64,000 bases of DNA from NCBI RefSeq assembly GCF_900104965.1, contig NZ_LT629757.1, forward strand, positions 1,426,001 through 1,490,000, in the 5' to 3' direction. Of this stretch, positions 15,914 to 24,726 are shown in pieces (the stretch's first letter is position 1; every line of letters starts with the position of its first letter). Under the pieces are notes generated by a model that did not search any database, was not told the DNA's origin, and was given only the letters and a program-made list of their open reading frames with translations. Position numbers and translations under genes: made by a program. The stretch comes from Nocardioides scoriae (GTDB lineage Bacteria > Actinomycetota > Actinomycetes > Propionibacteriales > Nocardioidaceae).

Positions 15914-17188
15914 GTGAGCACCACTCCCCGCCCCGGCGAGCGGGTGGCGCTGCTCGTCCCCGGCAGCCCGGCGTACGTCGACCTGGTGATCGCTCTGCTG
16001 CGCCGCGGCGTCTTCCCGGTGCCGATGGACCTCGGCCTGACCCCCACCGAGCGCGAGCCGCTGCTGGCCGAGCTGGAGCCCGCCCTGGTCGTGACCACGA
16101 CCGAGCAGCTCGAGGACCTGCGGATCGCGCTCGACGCGGACCCGGTCGACGGACCGCCGCTGGGCAGGCCGGTCCACCTCACGAGCGGCACGACCGGCCG
16201 GCCGAAGGGCGTGTTCTCGGGCCTGCTCGAGCCCGGTGCCGCGGCGGCGCTGGTGGCCGAGGAGCGCGAGCTGTGGGGCTTTCGCGAGGACGACGTCAAC
16301 CTGGTGCTCAGCCCGATCCACCACTCCGCGCCGCTGCGCTTCGCCGTCGGCACCCGCCTGGCCGGCGGCCGGGTCGTGGTGCCCGGCCCTTTCGACCCGG
16401 CGCGGGTGACCGCGGCGATCGAGGCCGAGCGTCCGACCACGATGTTCTGCGTGCCGGCCCACCTGCAGCGCCTGTTCGCCCACTGGGAGCAGCACCGTCG
16501 CCCCGACCTGTCGGGCTTCCGCCTCGTGGCCCACGCCGGCGCTCCCTGCCCGGACCACGTCAAGCGGGAGCTGGTGGCGGCGTTCCCGGCCGGCTCGACG
16601 TGGGAGTTCTACGGCTCGACCGAGGGGCAGTTCACCGCGTGCCGCAGCGAGGAGTGGCTCGAGCGGCCCGGGACGCTCGGGCGGGCCCGCCCCGGGCGGA
16701 CCATGACCGTCGACCCCGACGGTCGGCTGTGGTGCGTCGTGCCCGAGCACGCGCGCTTCTCCTACTGGCGGGCTCCGGGGAAGACCGCGGCGGCGTGGCG
16801 CGAGACCCCCCTGGGCCCCGCGTTCACCGTCGGCGACCTGGGGCGCATCGATGACGACGGGCACGTCTTCCTCGACGGTCGCCGCGACGACCTGGTGATC
16901 AGCGGCGGCGTCAACGTCTACCCCGCGGAGGTCGAGCGCGTGCTCGCCGAGGTCGAGGGCGTCACGGACGTGGCGGTCTTCGGGCTGCCCGACGAGCGCT
17001 GGGGTGCGCGGGTCTGCGCGGCCGTCGTCGGCCCGGCCACCGAGGCCGCGCTGCGCGAGCACGCCCGGACGCACCTGGCGCCCGCCAAGCGGCCCAAGGA
17101 CTACCTGCGGCTCGACGCCCTCCCCCGCACGGCTACCGGCAAGGTGCGGCGCCTCGACCTGCCCGACCTGGCTGCCGGGCGCGGCTGA
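15914..17188 (+). CDS. Short AMP-dependent acyl-CoA synthetase/ligase
   Basis: A 424-residue adenylate-forming enzyme (ANL superfamily) predicted to activate a carboxylic acid as acyl-AMP and pass it to CoA or another acceptor. Motifs in order: LTSGTTGRPKG (P-loop-like, residues 89-99), YGSTEGQ (about 234-240), GDLGRIDDDGHVFLDGR (A8 hinge), SGGVNVYPAEVE, and the catalytic Lys in RTATGKVRR near the end. It is about 80-100 residues shorter than typical acyl-CoA ligases, mostly in the N-terminal domain. GTG 15914 is used. Its TGA overlaps the Mug gene's ATG (TGATG), so the two are coupled although functionally unrelated. Substrate unknown. Confidence 0.85.
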   Translation: MSTTPRPGERVALLVPGSPAYVDLVIALLRRGVFPVPMDLGLTPTEREPLLAELEPALVVTTTEQLEDLRIALDADPVDGPPLGRPVHLTSGTTGRPKGVFSGLLEPGAAAALVAEERELWGFREDDVNLVLSPIHHSAPLRFAVGTRLAGGRVVVPGPFDPARVTAAIEAERPTTMFCVPAHLQRLFAHWEQHRRPDLSGFRLVAHAGAPCPDHVKRELVAAFPAGSTWEFYGSTEGQFTACRSEEWLERPGTLGRARPGRTMTVDPDGRLWCVVPEHARFSYWRAPGKTAAAWRETPLGPAFTVGDLGRIDDDGHVFLDGRRDDLVISGGVNVYPAEVERVLAEVEGVTDVAVFGLPDERWGARVCAAVVGPATEAALREHARTHLAPAKRPKDYLRLDALPRTATGKVRRLDLPDLAAGRG

Positions 17189-17763
17189 TGGGGTTCACCC
17201 GCGCCGAGCTGGAGTCCTACGTCGGGGCGCTGGTCCCCGACCTGCTCCCTCCCGACGGCCGACCGCTGCGCCTGCTCCTCGTCGGCATCAACCCGGGGTT
17301 GTGGACCGCGGCGACGCAGACCCACTTCGCCCACCCCGGCAACCGGTTCTACCCCGCGCTGCTGCGCGCCGGCATCCTCCACGAGCCGGTCGACCCCAGC
17401 CGCGGCATGACCGACGACGACCGGCGTCGCTTCACCGACCGGGGTCTCGGGATCACCAACCTCGCCCCGCGGGCCACCGCCCGCGCCTCCGAGCTCAGCA
17501 CCGAGGAGCTGCAGGCGGGCGGCGAGCAGCTGCGGGCCCTGGTGCGCCTGCGCCGACCCGCGGTGGTCGCGGTCGCGGGCGTCACGGCGTACCGCCAGGC
17601 CTTCGGGCTGCGCCGCGCCAGCGCGGGTCGCCAGCCGGAGCGCTTCGAGGACTGCGAGCTGTGGGTGGTGCCCAACCCGAGCGGGCTCAACGCCCACGAG
17701 ACGGTCGTCAGCCTCGCCGCGGCGTACGCCGAGGTCGGGCGCGCCGCCGGCCTGCTCCCCTGA
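17188..17763 (+). CDS. mug: G/U mismatch-specific DNA glycosylase (Mug/TDG type)
   Basis: A 191-residue uracil-DNA glycosylase family 2 protein that removes uracil or thymine analogues from mismatches with G. The family-2 catalytic loop GINPGL is at residues 33-38 and the DNA-intercalating loop NPSGLNAH at 163-170; Asn35 corresponds to the catalytic asparagine of E. coli Mug. The ATG overlaps the preceding stop codon. In a high-GC genome, deamination of cytosine and 5-methylcytosine is a real load; together with the HhH-GPD protein, DinB and PolA this window holds several repair genes, though they are not one operon. Confidence 0.9.
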   Translation: MGFTRAELESYVGALVPDLLPPDGRPLRLLLVGINPGLWTAATQTHFAHPGNRFYPALLRAGILHEPVDPSRGMTDDDRRRFTDRGLGITNLAPRATARASELSTEELQAGGEQLRALVRLRRPAVVAVAGVTAYRQAFGLRRASAGRQPERFEDCELWVVPNPSGLNAHETVVSLAAAYAEVGRAAGLLP

Positions 17764-17766
17764 GGC

Positions 17767-17907
17767 TCAGCCGACGACGAAGCGGGCGTCGGCGAGCGCG
17801 GCCTGGGCGGACCCCGCCTCCAGCGACACCTCGGCGCGCACGGTCGCGCGCTCGGGGGGCAGCAGCACGACGTGCTCGCCCCGCACCGTGACCTCGACGG
17901 CGCTCAC
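17767..17907 (-). pseudogene. 46-residue N-terminal remnant resembling a SIMPL/DUF541 protein
   Basis: The frame starts at GTG 17907, overlapping the stop of the GlxA-type gene (GTGA), and reads VEVTVRGEHVVLLPPERATV and then RAEVSLEAGSAQAALADA before ending in RFVVG. This resembles the first strand-turn-strand of SIMPL (DUF541) domain proteins, which are normally above 200 residues long. Only this N-terminal piece is present and the convergent mug gene follows within four bases, so it is probably the truncated stub of a longer gene. It could alternatively be a genuine short protein. The family resemblance is by eye only. Confidence 0.45.
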
Positions 17908-18872
17908 GACGCGGCCGCCTCGTCGTCGCGCCGGCGGAAGGCGCGGCGGTAGGTCTGCGGGCTGATCCCCCGGGCCCGCTGGAACTGGTGGCGCAGGGTC
18001 GCGGCGCCGTTCATCCCGACGCGCTGGGCGACCTGCTCCACCGAGAGGTCGCTGGTCTCGAGCAGCCGCTCGGCCTCGGCCAGGCGCTGGGCCGTCACCC
18101 AGGCGTGCGGGGTGGTGCCGGTCTCCTCGCGGAAGCGGCGGGCGAACGTGCGCGGGGACAGCAGCGCCTGCCGCGACAGCGCCTCGACGCCCAGGTCCTC
18201 CTCGAGGTGGCCCAGCGCCCAGGTCAGCAGCGGGGCCAGCGTCTCGGCGTCGCAGTCGACGACCGGACGCGCCACGAACTGGGCCTGGCCGCCCTCGCGC
18301 TGCGGCGGCACCACCATCCGGCGCGCCACCGCGGAGGCGACCGCCGACCCGTGCTCCTGGCGCCACACGTGCAGGCTCGCGTCCAGCCCGGCGGCGGTGC
18401 CGGCGCTGGTCACCACCCGGTCGTCGTCGACGTAGAGCACCTCGGGCACCACCACGGCCAGCGGGAAGCGCTCGGCCAGCTCCTGGGTGTGGCGCCAGTG
18501 CGTGGTGCAGCGACGGCCGTCGAGCAGGCCCGCGTCGCCGAGCACGAAGGCCCCCGAGCAGACCGAGAGCAGCTGCGCCCCGCGGTCGTGCGCCGCCCGC
18601 AGCGCCTCCACCACCGGCGGCGAGGCCCGCAGGTGGCCGTCGAAGGCCGGCACCCCGACCAGGTCGGCCTCGGCGAGCCGGGCCAGGTCGTGGTCGGGCG
18701 TGACGGTGAACCCGCCCGAGGTGCGCACGGTGGCCCGCCCGGGCCCGCACACGGCGAAGTCGAGGAGCGGCACCCCGTCGTCGCTGCGGTCCACGCCGAA
18801 GGCCTCGCAGAGCAGACCGAGCTCGAAGGGGGCGACGCCCTCGTCCACGACGACGGCCACGTTGGTCAGCAC
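17904..18872 (-). CDS. GlxA-type transcriptional regulator (DJ-1/PfpI plus AraC HTH)
   Basis: A 322-residue regulator with an N-terminal DJ-1/PfpI-like amidotransferase fold (about residues 1-170; nucleophile-elbow-like LLSVCSGAFVLG and then RCTTHW) and a C-terminal AraC-type double helix-turn-helix (about 220-315; ALSRQALLSPRTFARRF and the second helix pair VEQVAQRVGMNG). Proteins with this layout act as transcriptional activators of amino-acid or amine metabolism genes, the DJ-1 part sensing a ligand. GTG 18872 gives the usual family start. It is divergent from a small membrane peptide gene (94 bp between starts), a possible target, but the true regulon cannot be told from sequence. Confidence 0.9.
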   Translation of the reverse strand: MLTNVAVVVDEGVAPFELGLLCEAFGVDRSDDGVPLLDFAVCGPGRATVRTSGGFTVTPDHDLARLAEADLVGVPAFDGHLRASPPVVEALRAAHDRGAQLLSVCSGAFVLGDAGLLDGRRCTTHWRHTQELAERFPLAVVVPEVLYVDDDRVVTSAGTAAGLDASLHVWRQEHGSAVASAVARRMVVPPQREGGQAQFVARPVVDCDAETLAPLLTWALGHLEEDLGVEALSRQALLSPRTFARRFREETGTTPHAWVTAQRLAEAERLLETSDLSVEQVAQRVGMNGAATLRHQFQRARGISPQTYRRAFRRRDDEAAAS

Positions 18873-18965
18873 GCCGTCAGCATGCCATGCCACCGGCAGG
18901 AAATCGACGGAGCATGACTCTTCTGCCACTGGTGGCTGGATCCGAGCGAGCGCAGGATTGCTGCC

Positions 18966-19118
18966 ATGACCGCACTCCTCCTGCTCCTGGCCCTGTTCCT
19001 GCTGACGACGTACGCCGTGGCGCACGCCTGGCGCCACGACCCGCGGCGCCCCGACCTCGCCCCGCCCCGCAGCCACGCGCACGACGGGCCGCCGCCCGCG
19101 TGGTACGCCAGCCTCTAG
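18966..19118 (+). CDS. 50-residue single-span membrane peptide
   Basis: A short protein beginning with one hydrophobic helix (MTALLLLLALFLLTTYAVAH, residues 1-20), followed by a polar, His/Pro/Arg-rich tail. No cleavable signal is clear, so it is likely anchored with its tail outside or inside the membrane. It starts divergently from the GlxA-type regulator. Its TAG shares a CTAG with the TAG of the convergent membrane transferase gene (both stops overlap by three bases). Function unknown. Confidence 0.6.
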   Translation: MTALLLLLALFLLTTYAVAHAWRHDPRRPDLAPPRSHAHDGPPPAWYASL

Positions 19119-20974
19119 CCCGCGGGACGGACGGGGCCGACCACGAGACCGGCGACGCACAGCGTCGGCTCCCCGGGAGGCACCCGCAGCACCGCCTCGG
19201 TGACCGGGCCCGTGAACGCCACCTGGACGGCCCCGAGCCCGCGCGGCACCTCGAGCTCGAGGTCCTGGCCGTCGAGCTCCACCACCAGGCGACCGGACGA
19301 CCCGGCCACCGTGTCGACCTGCACCGCCCAGTCGTAGTCGAACAGCTCCCCGGTGAGCGGGACCCGGCTGGGCGTCGCGGGTCCGACCGCGTAGCCGCAG
19401 CCGGCCACCGGTCCGGGCTCGGCCCTCACGGCCGGGTCCACCCGGGCCGTCCGCACCCGCCCGTCCGGTGCCACGACGTGCAGCGGGCTCCCCGTGCCGG
19501 CGAAGTCGAGCCGGTCGCCCAGCGGCGCCAGCATCGCCGAGACCCGCGCGCTGCGCGCCCAGAACGCGGCGGACAGCACGTCGTCGGGGGCGTAGGCGTC
19601 CACCAGGTCCACCTCGCCCTCGGGGAGGGTGGTCCGCACGTGCGCGAGCCAGGCCTTGCCGGGGTGGGTGCCGATGCGCACCAGGGCGCTCACGTTGCCC
19701 ACGACCAGGGAGAGCACGAGCACCCCGACCGCCACGACGCGGAGCCGGCCCGAGCCCGACCAGGCCGGCCAGGGCCGGCGCCAGGCGCCCGCCGGGTCCT
19801 CGGCCACCGTCGGCGTGCTCAGCATCGCCAGCGCCAGGACCGCCACCGTCAGCACGTCGGCGTGGTACCTCTCGTCGTTGATCGCCTCGGGCCCGAGCAT
19901 GTCGAAGCGGTTGCTGAACAGCACCAGCGACCACGACACGGCGGCGTGCACGACCACCATGGCGAGCGGCTGCCAGGCGCGCCGCCGCCGTGCGGCCAGC
20001 ACCGCCACCGTCCCCGCGACCAGCACCGCACACACCAGCAGGACCGCCAGGGGCGGGCGAGCCCCCTTGTCGCCCTCGACCGGCATGGTCCCCCAGGGGC
20101 CTCCGAGCAGGCCCGGCAGCAGCAGGTCGCCAGCGGCGCGAGCGAAGACCGTGACGGCGTCGCCCACGCTGCGGTCGGCTGCGAGCGAGGCCCGCATGTC
20201 GCGCTGGCCGGGGTCGACGGCCGTGAGCCACAGGTAGAGCGCCAGGTAGGCGGCCGTGACCCCACCCAGGACGGCGACGACGCCGAGGTGGCGTCGCACG
20301 GTGACCCGGAACCGGTCGCCGGAGGTGAACACCAGCACGGCCGTGACCGGCACCAGCAGCAGCAGCGCCTTCTGCCAGAACAGCAGGCCGAGCACGAAGG
20401 AGAGGACCAGCCCCAGGTGGTCCGCCCGTTCCCCGCGACGCGCCACGCGGGCCGCGAAGAGCACCACCAGCGCGGTGCACAGCTGGAGCGGCAGCACCTG
20501 GAGCGCGGAGGCGAACCACATGGTCGGGCGCAGCAGCAGCGGCGAGAGGGTCATCAGCGCGACCAGGGCCGGCACGCGCAGCCGCGGACCGACGAGCTCG
20601 GCGAGCGCCCGGCACCACAGCGCGGCGCTGCCCGCGGCGGTGAGGGCGACCAGCGCCACCGCCGGCAGAAAGGCCAGCGGAGCCAGGCGGGTGAGCAGCC
20701 ACACCACCAGGAACTCGCCCGGCATCAGGTGCCCGTTGTAGTTCTGGACGAGGTAGGGGCCCAGGCCGGTGGAGCCGGCCCGCTCGAGGTAGATCCAGTC
20801 GTCGTCGACCCAGGTCCACCGGGACACCGACCACAGGCGCACCGCGACCACCGCGACGAGCAGCGCTGCGACCGCGAGGGCGTACGGCGTCCGGTCCAGC
20901 CGGTCCAGGCGCGCCAGAAGTCCCCGGGCACCGGGCGCGAGCGGGGCGCGCGGGCGCAGCTGCACGTGGCTCAC
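19115..20974 (-). CDS. Polytopic membrane protein, GT-C glycosyltransferase-like
   Basis: A 619-residue protein with about ten membrane helices in the first 430 residues and a soluble C-terminal beta-rich domain (about 440-619). The first extracytoplasmic loop carries WVDDDWIYL, an acidic pair typical of the catalytic loop of GT-C glycosyltransferases that use polyprenyl-phosphate sugars. Its plan and several segments (DDD/E loop, Y-x-x-NG/HD-x-x-LMPGE, and the CGYAV-containing C-terminal domain) match the protein at 29685-31550, so the two are paralogues. It probably glycosylates an envelope polymer; donor and acceptor unknown. It stands alone, ending tail-to-tail with the small membrane peptide gene. 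Confidence 0.75.
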   Translation of the reverse strand: MSHVQLRPRAPLAPGARGLLARLDRLDRTPYALAVAALLVAVVAVRLWSVSRWTWVDDDWIYLERAGSTGLGPYLVQNYNGHLMPGEFLVVWLLTRLAPLAFLPAVALVALTAAGSAALWCRALAELVGPRLRVPALVALMTLSPLLLRPTMWFASALQVLPLQLCTALVVLFAARVARRGERADHLGLVLSFVLGLLFWQKALLLLVPVTAVLVFTSGDRFRVTVRRHLGVVAVLGGVTAAYLALYLWLTAVDPGQRDMRASLAADRSVGDAVTVFARAAGDLLLPGLLGGPWGTMPVEGDKGARPPLAVLLVCAVLVAGTVAVLAARRRRAWQPLAMVVVHAAVSWSLVLFSNRFDMLGPEAINDERYHADVLTVAVLALAMLSTPTVAEDPAGAWRRPWPAWSGSGRLRVVAVGVLVLSLVVGNVSALVRIGTHPGKAWLAHVRTTLPEGEVDLVDAYAPDDVLSAAFWARSARVSAMLAPLGDRLDFAGTGSPLHVVAPDGRVRTARVDPAVRAEPGPVAGCGYAVGPATPSRVPLTGELFDYDWAVQVDTVAGSSGRLVVELDGQDLELEVPRGLGAVQVAFTGPVTEAVLRVPPGEPTLCVAGLVVGPVRPAG

Positions 20975-21056
20975 CGGGCCCCCTCCCCTGCTGCGGTCCA
21001 GGCAGACCCTAGGGGCTGCGGGTCGAGCACGGGGCGGAAGGTCCCCCGGACGCGCC

Positions 21057-21087
21057 GGAGCCCGGCCCCACGAGGGGACCGGGCTCC
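21057..21087 (-). terminator. Strong hairpin after rpsA
   Basis: Nine-bp perfect arms GGAGCCCGG and CCGGGCTCC, extended inside by a CCCC/GGGG pairing, about 20 bases past the rpsA stop on the minus strand. No U-tract follows. It is the best terminator candidate for rpsA. Confidence 0.75.
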
Positions 21088-21107
21088 GGACAGGTGGTGC
21101 GTGCGGG

Positions 21108-22577
21108 TCAGGCGCCCCCGCCGGTCAGCTTCTCGCGCAGCGCCTGCAGCGCCTCGTCCGAGGCGAGCGAGCCGCCCTCGGCCTGGCTGGCGCCGGTGTC
21201 GTCGCCACCCGAGCTGTAGGACGTGGCCTCGCCGGCCTCGGCCTCGGCCACCTTGGCGTCGGCCTGCTGCTTGACGTGCTGCTCCCAGCGGGCGTGGGCC
21301 TGGGCGTACTGGTCCTCCCAGGTCTTGCGCTGGTCCTCGTAGCCCTCGAGCCACTCGCCCGTGTCGGGGTCGAAGCCCTCGGGGTAGATGTAGTTGCCCT
21401 GGTCGTCGTAGGTCGCGGCCATGCCGTAGAGCGTGGGGTCGAACTCCTCGACCTCGGTGGCAGCGGCGGTCTCGTTGGCCTGCTTGAGGGACAGCGAGAT
21501 CCGGCGACGCTCGAGGTCGATGTCGATGATCTTGACCATGACGTCGTCGTTGACCTGGACGACCTGCTCGGGGATCTCCACGTGGCGCTCGGCCAGCTCG
21601 GAGATGTGCACCAGGCCCTCGATGCCCTCCTCGACACGGACGAACGAACCGAAGGGCACCAGCTTGGTGACCTTGCCCGGGACGATCTGGCCGATCTGGT
21701 GGGTGCGGGCGAAGTGCTGCCACGGGTCCTCCTGCGTCGCCTTCAGCGACAGGGAGACACGCTCGCGGTCCATGTCCACGTCGAGGACCTCGACGGTGAC
21801 CTCGTCACCGACGGTGACGACCTCGGACGGGTGGTCGATGTGCTTCCAGGACAGCTCCGAGACGTGCACGAGGCCGTCGACGCCACCGAGGTCCACGAAG
21901 GCACCGAAGTTGACGATCGAGGACACGACGCCCTTGCGGATCTGGCCCTTCTGCAGCTGGGTGAGGAACCCGTGACGCACCTCGGACTGGGTCTGCTCGA
22001 GCCACGCACGACGGCTCAGGACCACGTTGTTGCGGTTCTTGTCGAGCTCGATGATCTTCGCCTCGAGCGTCTGGCCGACGTAGGGCTGCAGGTCGCGCAC
22101 GCGGCGCATCTCGACCAGCGACGCGGGCAGGAAGCCGCGCAGGCCGATGTCGAGGATCAGGCCGCCCTTGACGACCTCGATGACGGTGCCCTCGACGACG
22201 CCGTCCTCCTCCTTGACCTGCTCGATCGTGCCCCAGGCGCGCTCGTACTGGGCGCGCTTCTTGGACAGGATCAGCCGACCCTCCTTGTCCTCCTTCTGGA
22301 GGACCAGGGCCTCGACCCGGTCGCCGACCTCGACGACCTCGTTGGGGTCGACGTCGTGCTTGATCGAGAGCTCGCGCGAGGGGATGACACCCTCGGTCTT
22401 GTAGCCGATGTCCAGCAGGACCTCGTCGCGGTCGACCTTGACGATGGTGCCTTCGACGATGTCGCCGTCGTTGAAGTACTTGATCGTCGCGTCGATGGCG
22501 GCGAGGAAGTCCTCCTCCGAACCGATGTCGTTGACGGCGACCTGCGGAGCGTCGGAGAGGGTGGGGGTGATGGTCAT
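21108..22577 (-). CDS. rpsA: 30S ribosomal protein S1
   Basis: A 489-residue S1 protein that binds mRNA and helps start translation. Four S1 RNA-binding repeats are visible at about residues 36-108, 125-192, 210-280 and 297-368; repeats 3 and 4 show the best match (KGVVSSIVNFGAFVDLGGVD and PGKVTKLVPFGSFVRVEEGI). The C-terminal 120 residues are acidic and low-complexity, as in other actinobacteria. ATG 22577 follows a GGGAGAGGGAAACC leader weakly resembling a ribosome-binding site, with a 5' region of about 220 bp. In actinobacteria rpsA usually sits beside coaE and near polA; here both neighbours are displaced. Confidence 0.97.
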   Translation of the reverse strand: MTITPTLSDAPQVAVNDIGSEEDFLAAIDATIKYFNDGDIVEGTIVKVDRDEVLLDIGYKTEGVIPSRELSIKHDVDPNEVVEVGDRVEALVLQKEDKEGRLILSKKRAQYERAWGTIEQVKEEDGVVEGTVIEVVKGGLILDIGLRGFLPASLVEMRRVRDLQPYVGQTLEAKIIELDKNRNNVVLSRRAWLEQTQSEVRHGFLTQLQKGQIRKGVVSSIVNFGAFVDLGGVDGLVHVSELSWKHIDHPSEVVTVGDEVTVEVLDVDMDRERVSLSLKATQEDPWQHFARTHQIGQIVPGKVTKLVPFGSFVRVEEGIEGLVHISELAERHVEIPEQVVQVNDDVMVKIIDIDLERRRISLSLKQANETAAATEVEEFDPTLYGMAATYDDQGNYIYPEGFDPDTGEWLEGYEDQRKTWEDQYAQAHARWEQHVKQQADAKVAEAEAGEATSYSSGGDDTGASQAEGGSLASDEALQALREKLTGGGA

Positions 22578-22771
22578 AGGGAGAGGGAAACCTTCGGGTG
22601 GATAGAAGTCGTGCGGGCACGCGCAGAAGCTGGTTTCACCATCTGGAGTCGAGATCGGCGGCCGCGGGGACCATCGCTGGACTGACAGCGAGCGTGAGCC
22701 TGCTCTGTCTGAGACCGACGCAGACTTCTGGCGCAGTGTCCGAGTCTACGCGCGCGGCGGCACGAGCGTCC

Positions 22772-22798
22772 AACCGGGCCCGGGCGTGAGCCCCGCCC
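22772..22798 (-). terminator. Hairpin after the PotABCD-type operon
   Basis: Six-bp outer arms CCGGGC and GCCCGG with an inner GGGC-GTGA-GCCC stem, starting four bases past the ATPase stop on the minus strand. It should end the importer transcript before the rpsA promoter region; the rest of 22578-22771 shows no gene. Confidence 0.6.
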
Positions 22799-22801
22799 GG
22801 A

Positions 22802-23863
22802 TCAGGCGGGGACGACGAGCACCGGCGCGGGGTCCACGGTGAGGCCGACGTGGTCGCCCACCCGCAGGCCACGGGCCTGGGTGCTGCCGAGCTGGGCCCC
22901 CACCTCGGAGCCGTCGGGCAGCGTCATCCGCACCCGCGACACCGGGCCGAGGAAGGCGATGGAGCCGACGACCGCGTCCTGGCCGTCCGAGCGCAGCGAG
23001 ACCGACTCCGGGCGCAGCATCGCGCGGCCCGGGCCCGAGGTCGGCGAGCCCGCCAGCACCTCGACCTCGCTCCCCCACAGCTGCACCCGGCCGTCGACGA
23101 CCTCGACCGGCACCTTGTGGTGCAGGCCGACGAACTCGGCGACGAACGGCGTGGCCGGCCGGGCGTAGACCTCGGTCGGCGTGGCCAGCTGCTCCAGCCG
23201 GCCCTGGCTCATCACCCCGACCCGGTCGGCGACGGCCAGCGCCTCCTCCTGGTCGTGGGTGACGAAGAGCGTGGTGGTGCCGACCTCGAGCTGCACCCGG
23301 CGGATCTCCTCGCGCAGCTGCACCCGCACCTTGGCGTCCAGCGCCGAGAGCGGCTCGTCGAGCAGCAGCACCCGCGGCTCGATGGCCAGGGCGCGGGCCA
23401 GGGCCACCCGCTGCTGCTGGCCGCCGGAGAGCTGGTCGGCGTACTTGTCCGCGTGGGCGGAGAGCCCGACCAGCTCGAGCATCTCCATCGCCCGCGCCCG
23501 CCGGGCGCGGGTGTCGGTGCCGCGCAGCTTGAGCCCGAAGGCGACGTTGTCGGTCACCGTGAGGTGCGGGAACAGCGAGTACGCCTGGAAGACCATGCCC
23601 ATGTCGCGCTTGTTGGCCGGCACGCGGGTCAGGTCCTGGCCGCCGACGGTGACGGTGCCCGAGGTGGCCTCGTCGAGGCCGGCCAGGATCCGCAGCGCCG
23701 TGGTCTTGCCGCAGCCCGAGGGGCCGAGCAGGGCGACCAGCTCGCCGGGCTCGAGGTGCAGCGTCAGGCCGTCGAGCGCGCGGACCGAGCCGTAGACCCG
23801 GGTCAGCTCGGTGAGCTCGACGGCGACGCCGTCGCGTCCGGCGGGGGCGGGGCTGGCGCTCAC
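22802..23863 (-). CDS. ABC importer ATPase (PotA/FbpC/MalK-like, with TOBE domain)
   Basis: A 353-residue ATPase of a binding-protein-dependent importer. Walker A is GPSGCGKTT (about residues 46-54), signature LSGGQQQRVALARAL (about 146-160), Walker B VLLLDEPLSALD, switch His in FVTHDQEEAL, and a TOBE regulatory domain from about residue 275. The GTG start overlaps the permease stop as GTGA. Together with two permeases and a lipoprotein it forms a complete four-gene importer, of the group that takes up polyamines, iron(III), thiamine or 2-aminoethylphosphonate. Substrate cannot be settled from the ATPase. Confidence 0.92.
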   Translation of the reverse strand: MSASPAPAGRDGVAVELTELTRVYGSVRALDGLTLHLEPGELVALLGPSGCGKTTALRILAGLDEATSGTVTVGGQDLTRVPANKRDMGMVFQAYSLFPHLTVTDNVAFGLKLRGTDTRARRARAMEMLELVGLSAHADKYADQLSGGQQQRVALARALAIEPRVLLLDEPLSALDAKVRVQLREEIRRVQLEVGTTTLFVTHDQEEALAVADRVGVMSQGRLEQLATPTEVYARPATPFVAEFVGLHHKVPVEVVDGRVQLWGSEVEVLAGSPTSGPGRAMLRPESVSLRSDGQDAVVGSIAFLGPVSRVRMTLPDGSEVGAQLGSTQARGLRVGDHVGLTVDPAPVLVVPA

Positions 23864-24726
23864 GGGTGGGCTCCTGTCGTGGTGGGGGTGGTCGGCGCCG
23901 GGCTGGCCACGGCAGCCGTGACCGCCGCCGCGGTCTCGTGGCCGCTGCGGCGCCGGCTGCGGGTGAGCAGCGCCAGCAGCGAGAGCAGCACGAAGCCGAG
24001 GAGCAGCACCGCCAGCGACGCGGCCACCGAGGTGGCGCCGTCGGTCTTGCCGATCTGGACGATGGTGACCTGCAGGTTGGTGTAGCCGCTGAGCGAGGCG
24101 ATGGTGTACTCCCCGATCACGATGGCCACCGAGACGAAGGCCGCCGAGAGGATGCCCGACCAGATGTTGGGCACCACCACGCGGGCGATCACCGTGGTCC
24201 AGCCGGCGCCCAGGGAGCGGGCGGCCTCGGCGAGGGTGGTGAGCGGGATCGCCGAGAGCGCGGCGTCGATGGCCCGGTAGGAGTAGGGCAGCACCAGCAC
24301 GGCGTACACGAAGGTGAGGGTGAGCGCGGACTCGCCGAAGAAGTAGGTCACCCACAGGTAGACGTCGCGCAGCCCGACCACGATCACCAGGGCCGGGATC
24401 GTCAGCGGGAGCAGGCACAGGAACTCGATGGTGCCCCGGGCCCACGGGGCGCGCAGCCGCGTCCAGATCATCGTGGGCACCAGCACCAGCAGCATCAGCC
24501 CCACGGTGAGCGCGGCGAGCGAGAGCGAGACCACGATCGAGGAGAACAGCGTCTGGTCGGCGATCAGGTTGCGCCACGCGTCCAGCGTGCGGCCGTCGCC
24601 CCCGGGCTCGCGGGTGCTGAAGTCGGCCATGGCATAGAGCGGGAAGAAGAAGAACAGGCAGAACAGCACGAGCAGCACGCCGCGGCCGACGCGGCCGCCG
24701 GTCGAGCCGGCACCGACGGCGCTCAC
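23860..24726 (-). CDS. ABC importer permease 2 (PotC-like)
   Basis: A 288-residue inner-membrane permease with six likely helices. The EAA loop that docks on the ATPase is seen as LAEAARSLGAGWTTVIARVV (about residues 160-180). GTG 24726 is the start because it overlaps the stop of permease 1 (GTGA) and yields the usual length; an extended frame to 25398 is antisense-free but overlaps permease 1 and is rejected. The C-terminal tail is Ala/Thr/Pro-rich. Its stop overlaps the ATPase start. Confidence 0.88.
   Translation of the reverse strand: MSAVGAGSTGGRVGRGVLLVLFCLFFFFPLYAMADFSTREPGGDGRTLDAWRNLIADQTLFSSIVVSLSLAALTVGLMLLVLVPTMIWTRLRAPWARGTIEFLCLLPLTIPALVIVVGLRDVYLWVTYFFGESALTLTFVYAVLVLPYSYRAIDAALSAIPLTTLAEAARSLGAGWTTVIARVVVPNIWSGILSAAFVSVAIVIGEYTIASLSGYTNLQVTIVQIGKTDGATSVAASLAVLLLGFVLLSLLALLTRSRRRSGHETAAAVTAAVASPAPTTPTTTGAHP

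Noticed and set aside
15455-17074. Long minus-strand frame of 539 codons covering the acyl-CoA ligase
   Set aside because: Only its 3' part (15455-15838) has real membrane-protein character; the rest is the GC-driven mirror of the ligase, which has clear motifs on the other strand.
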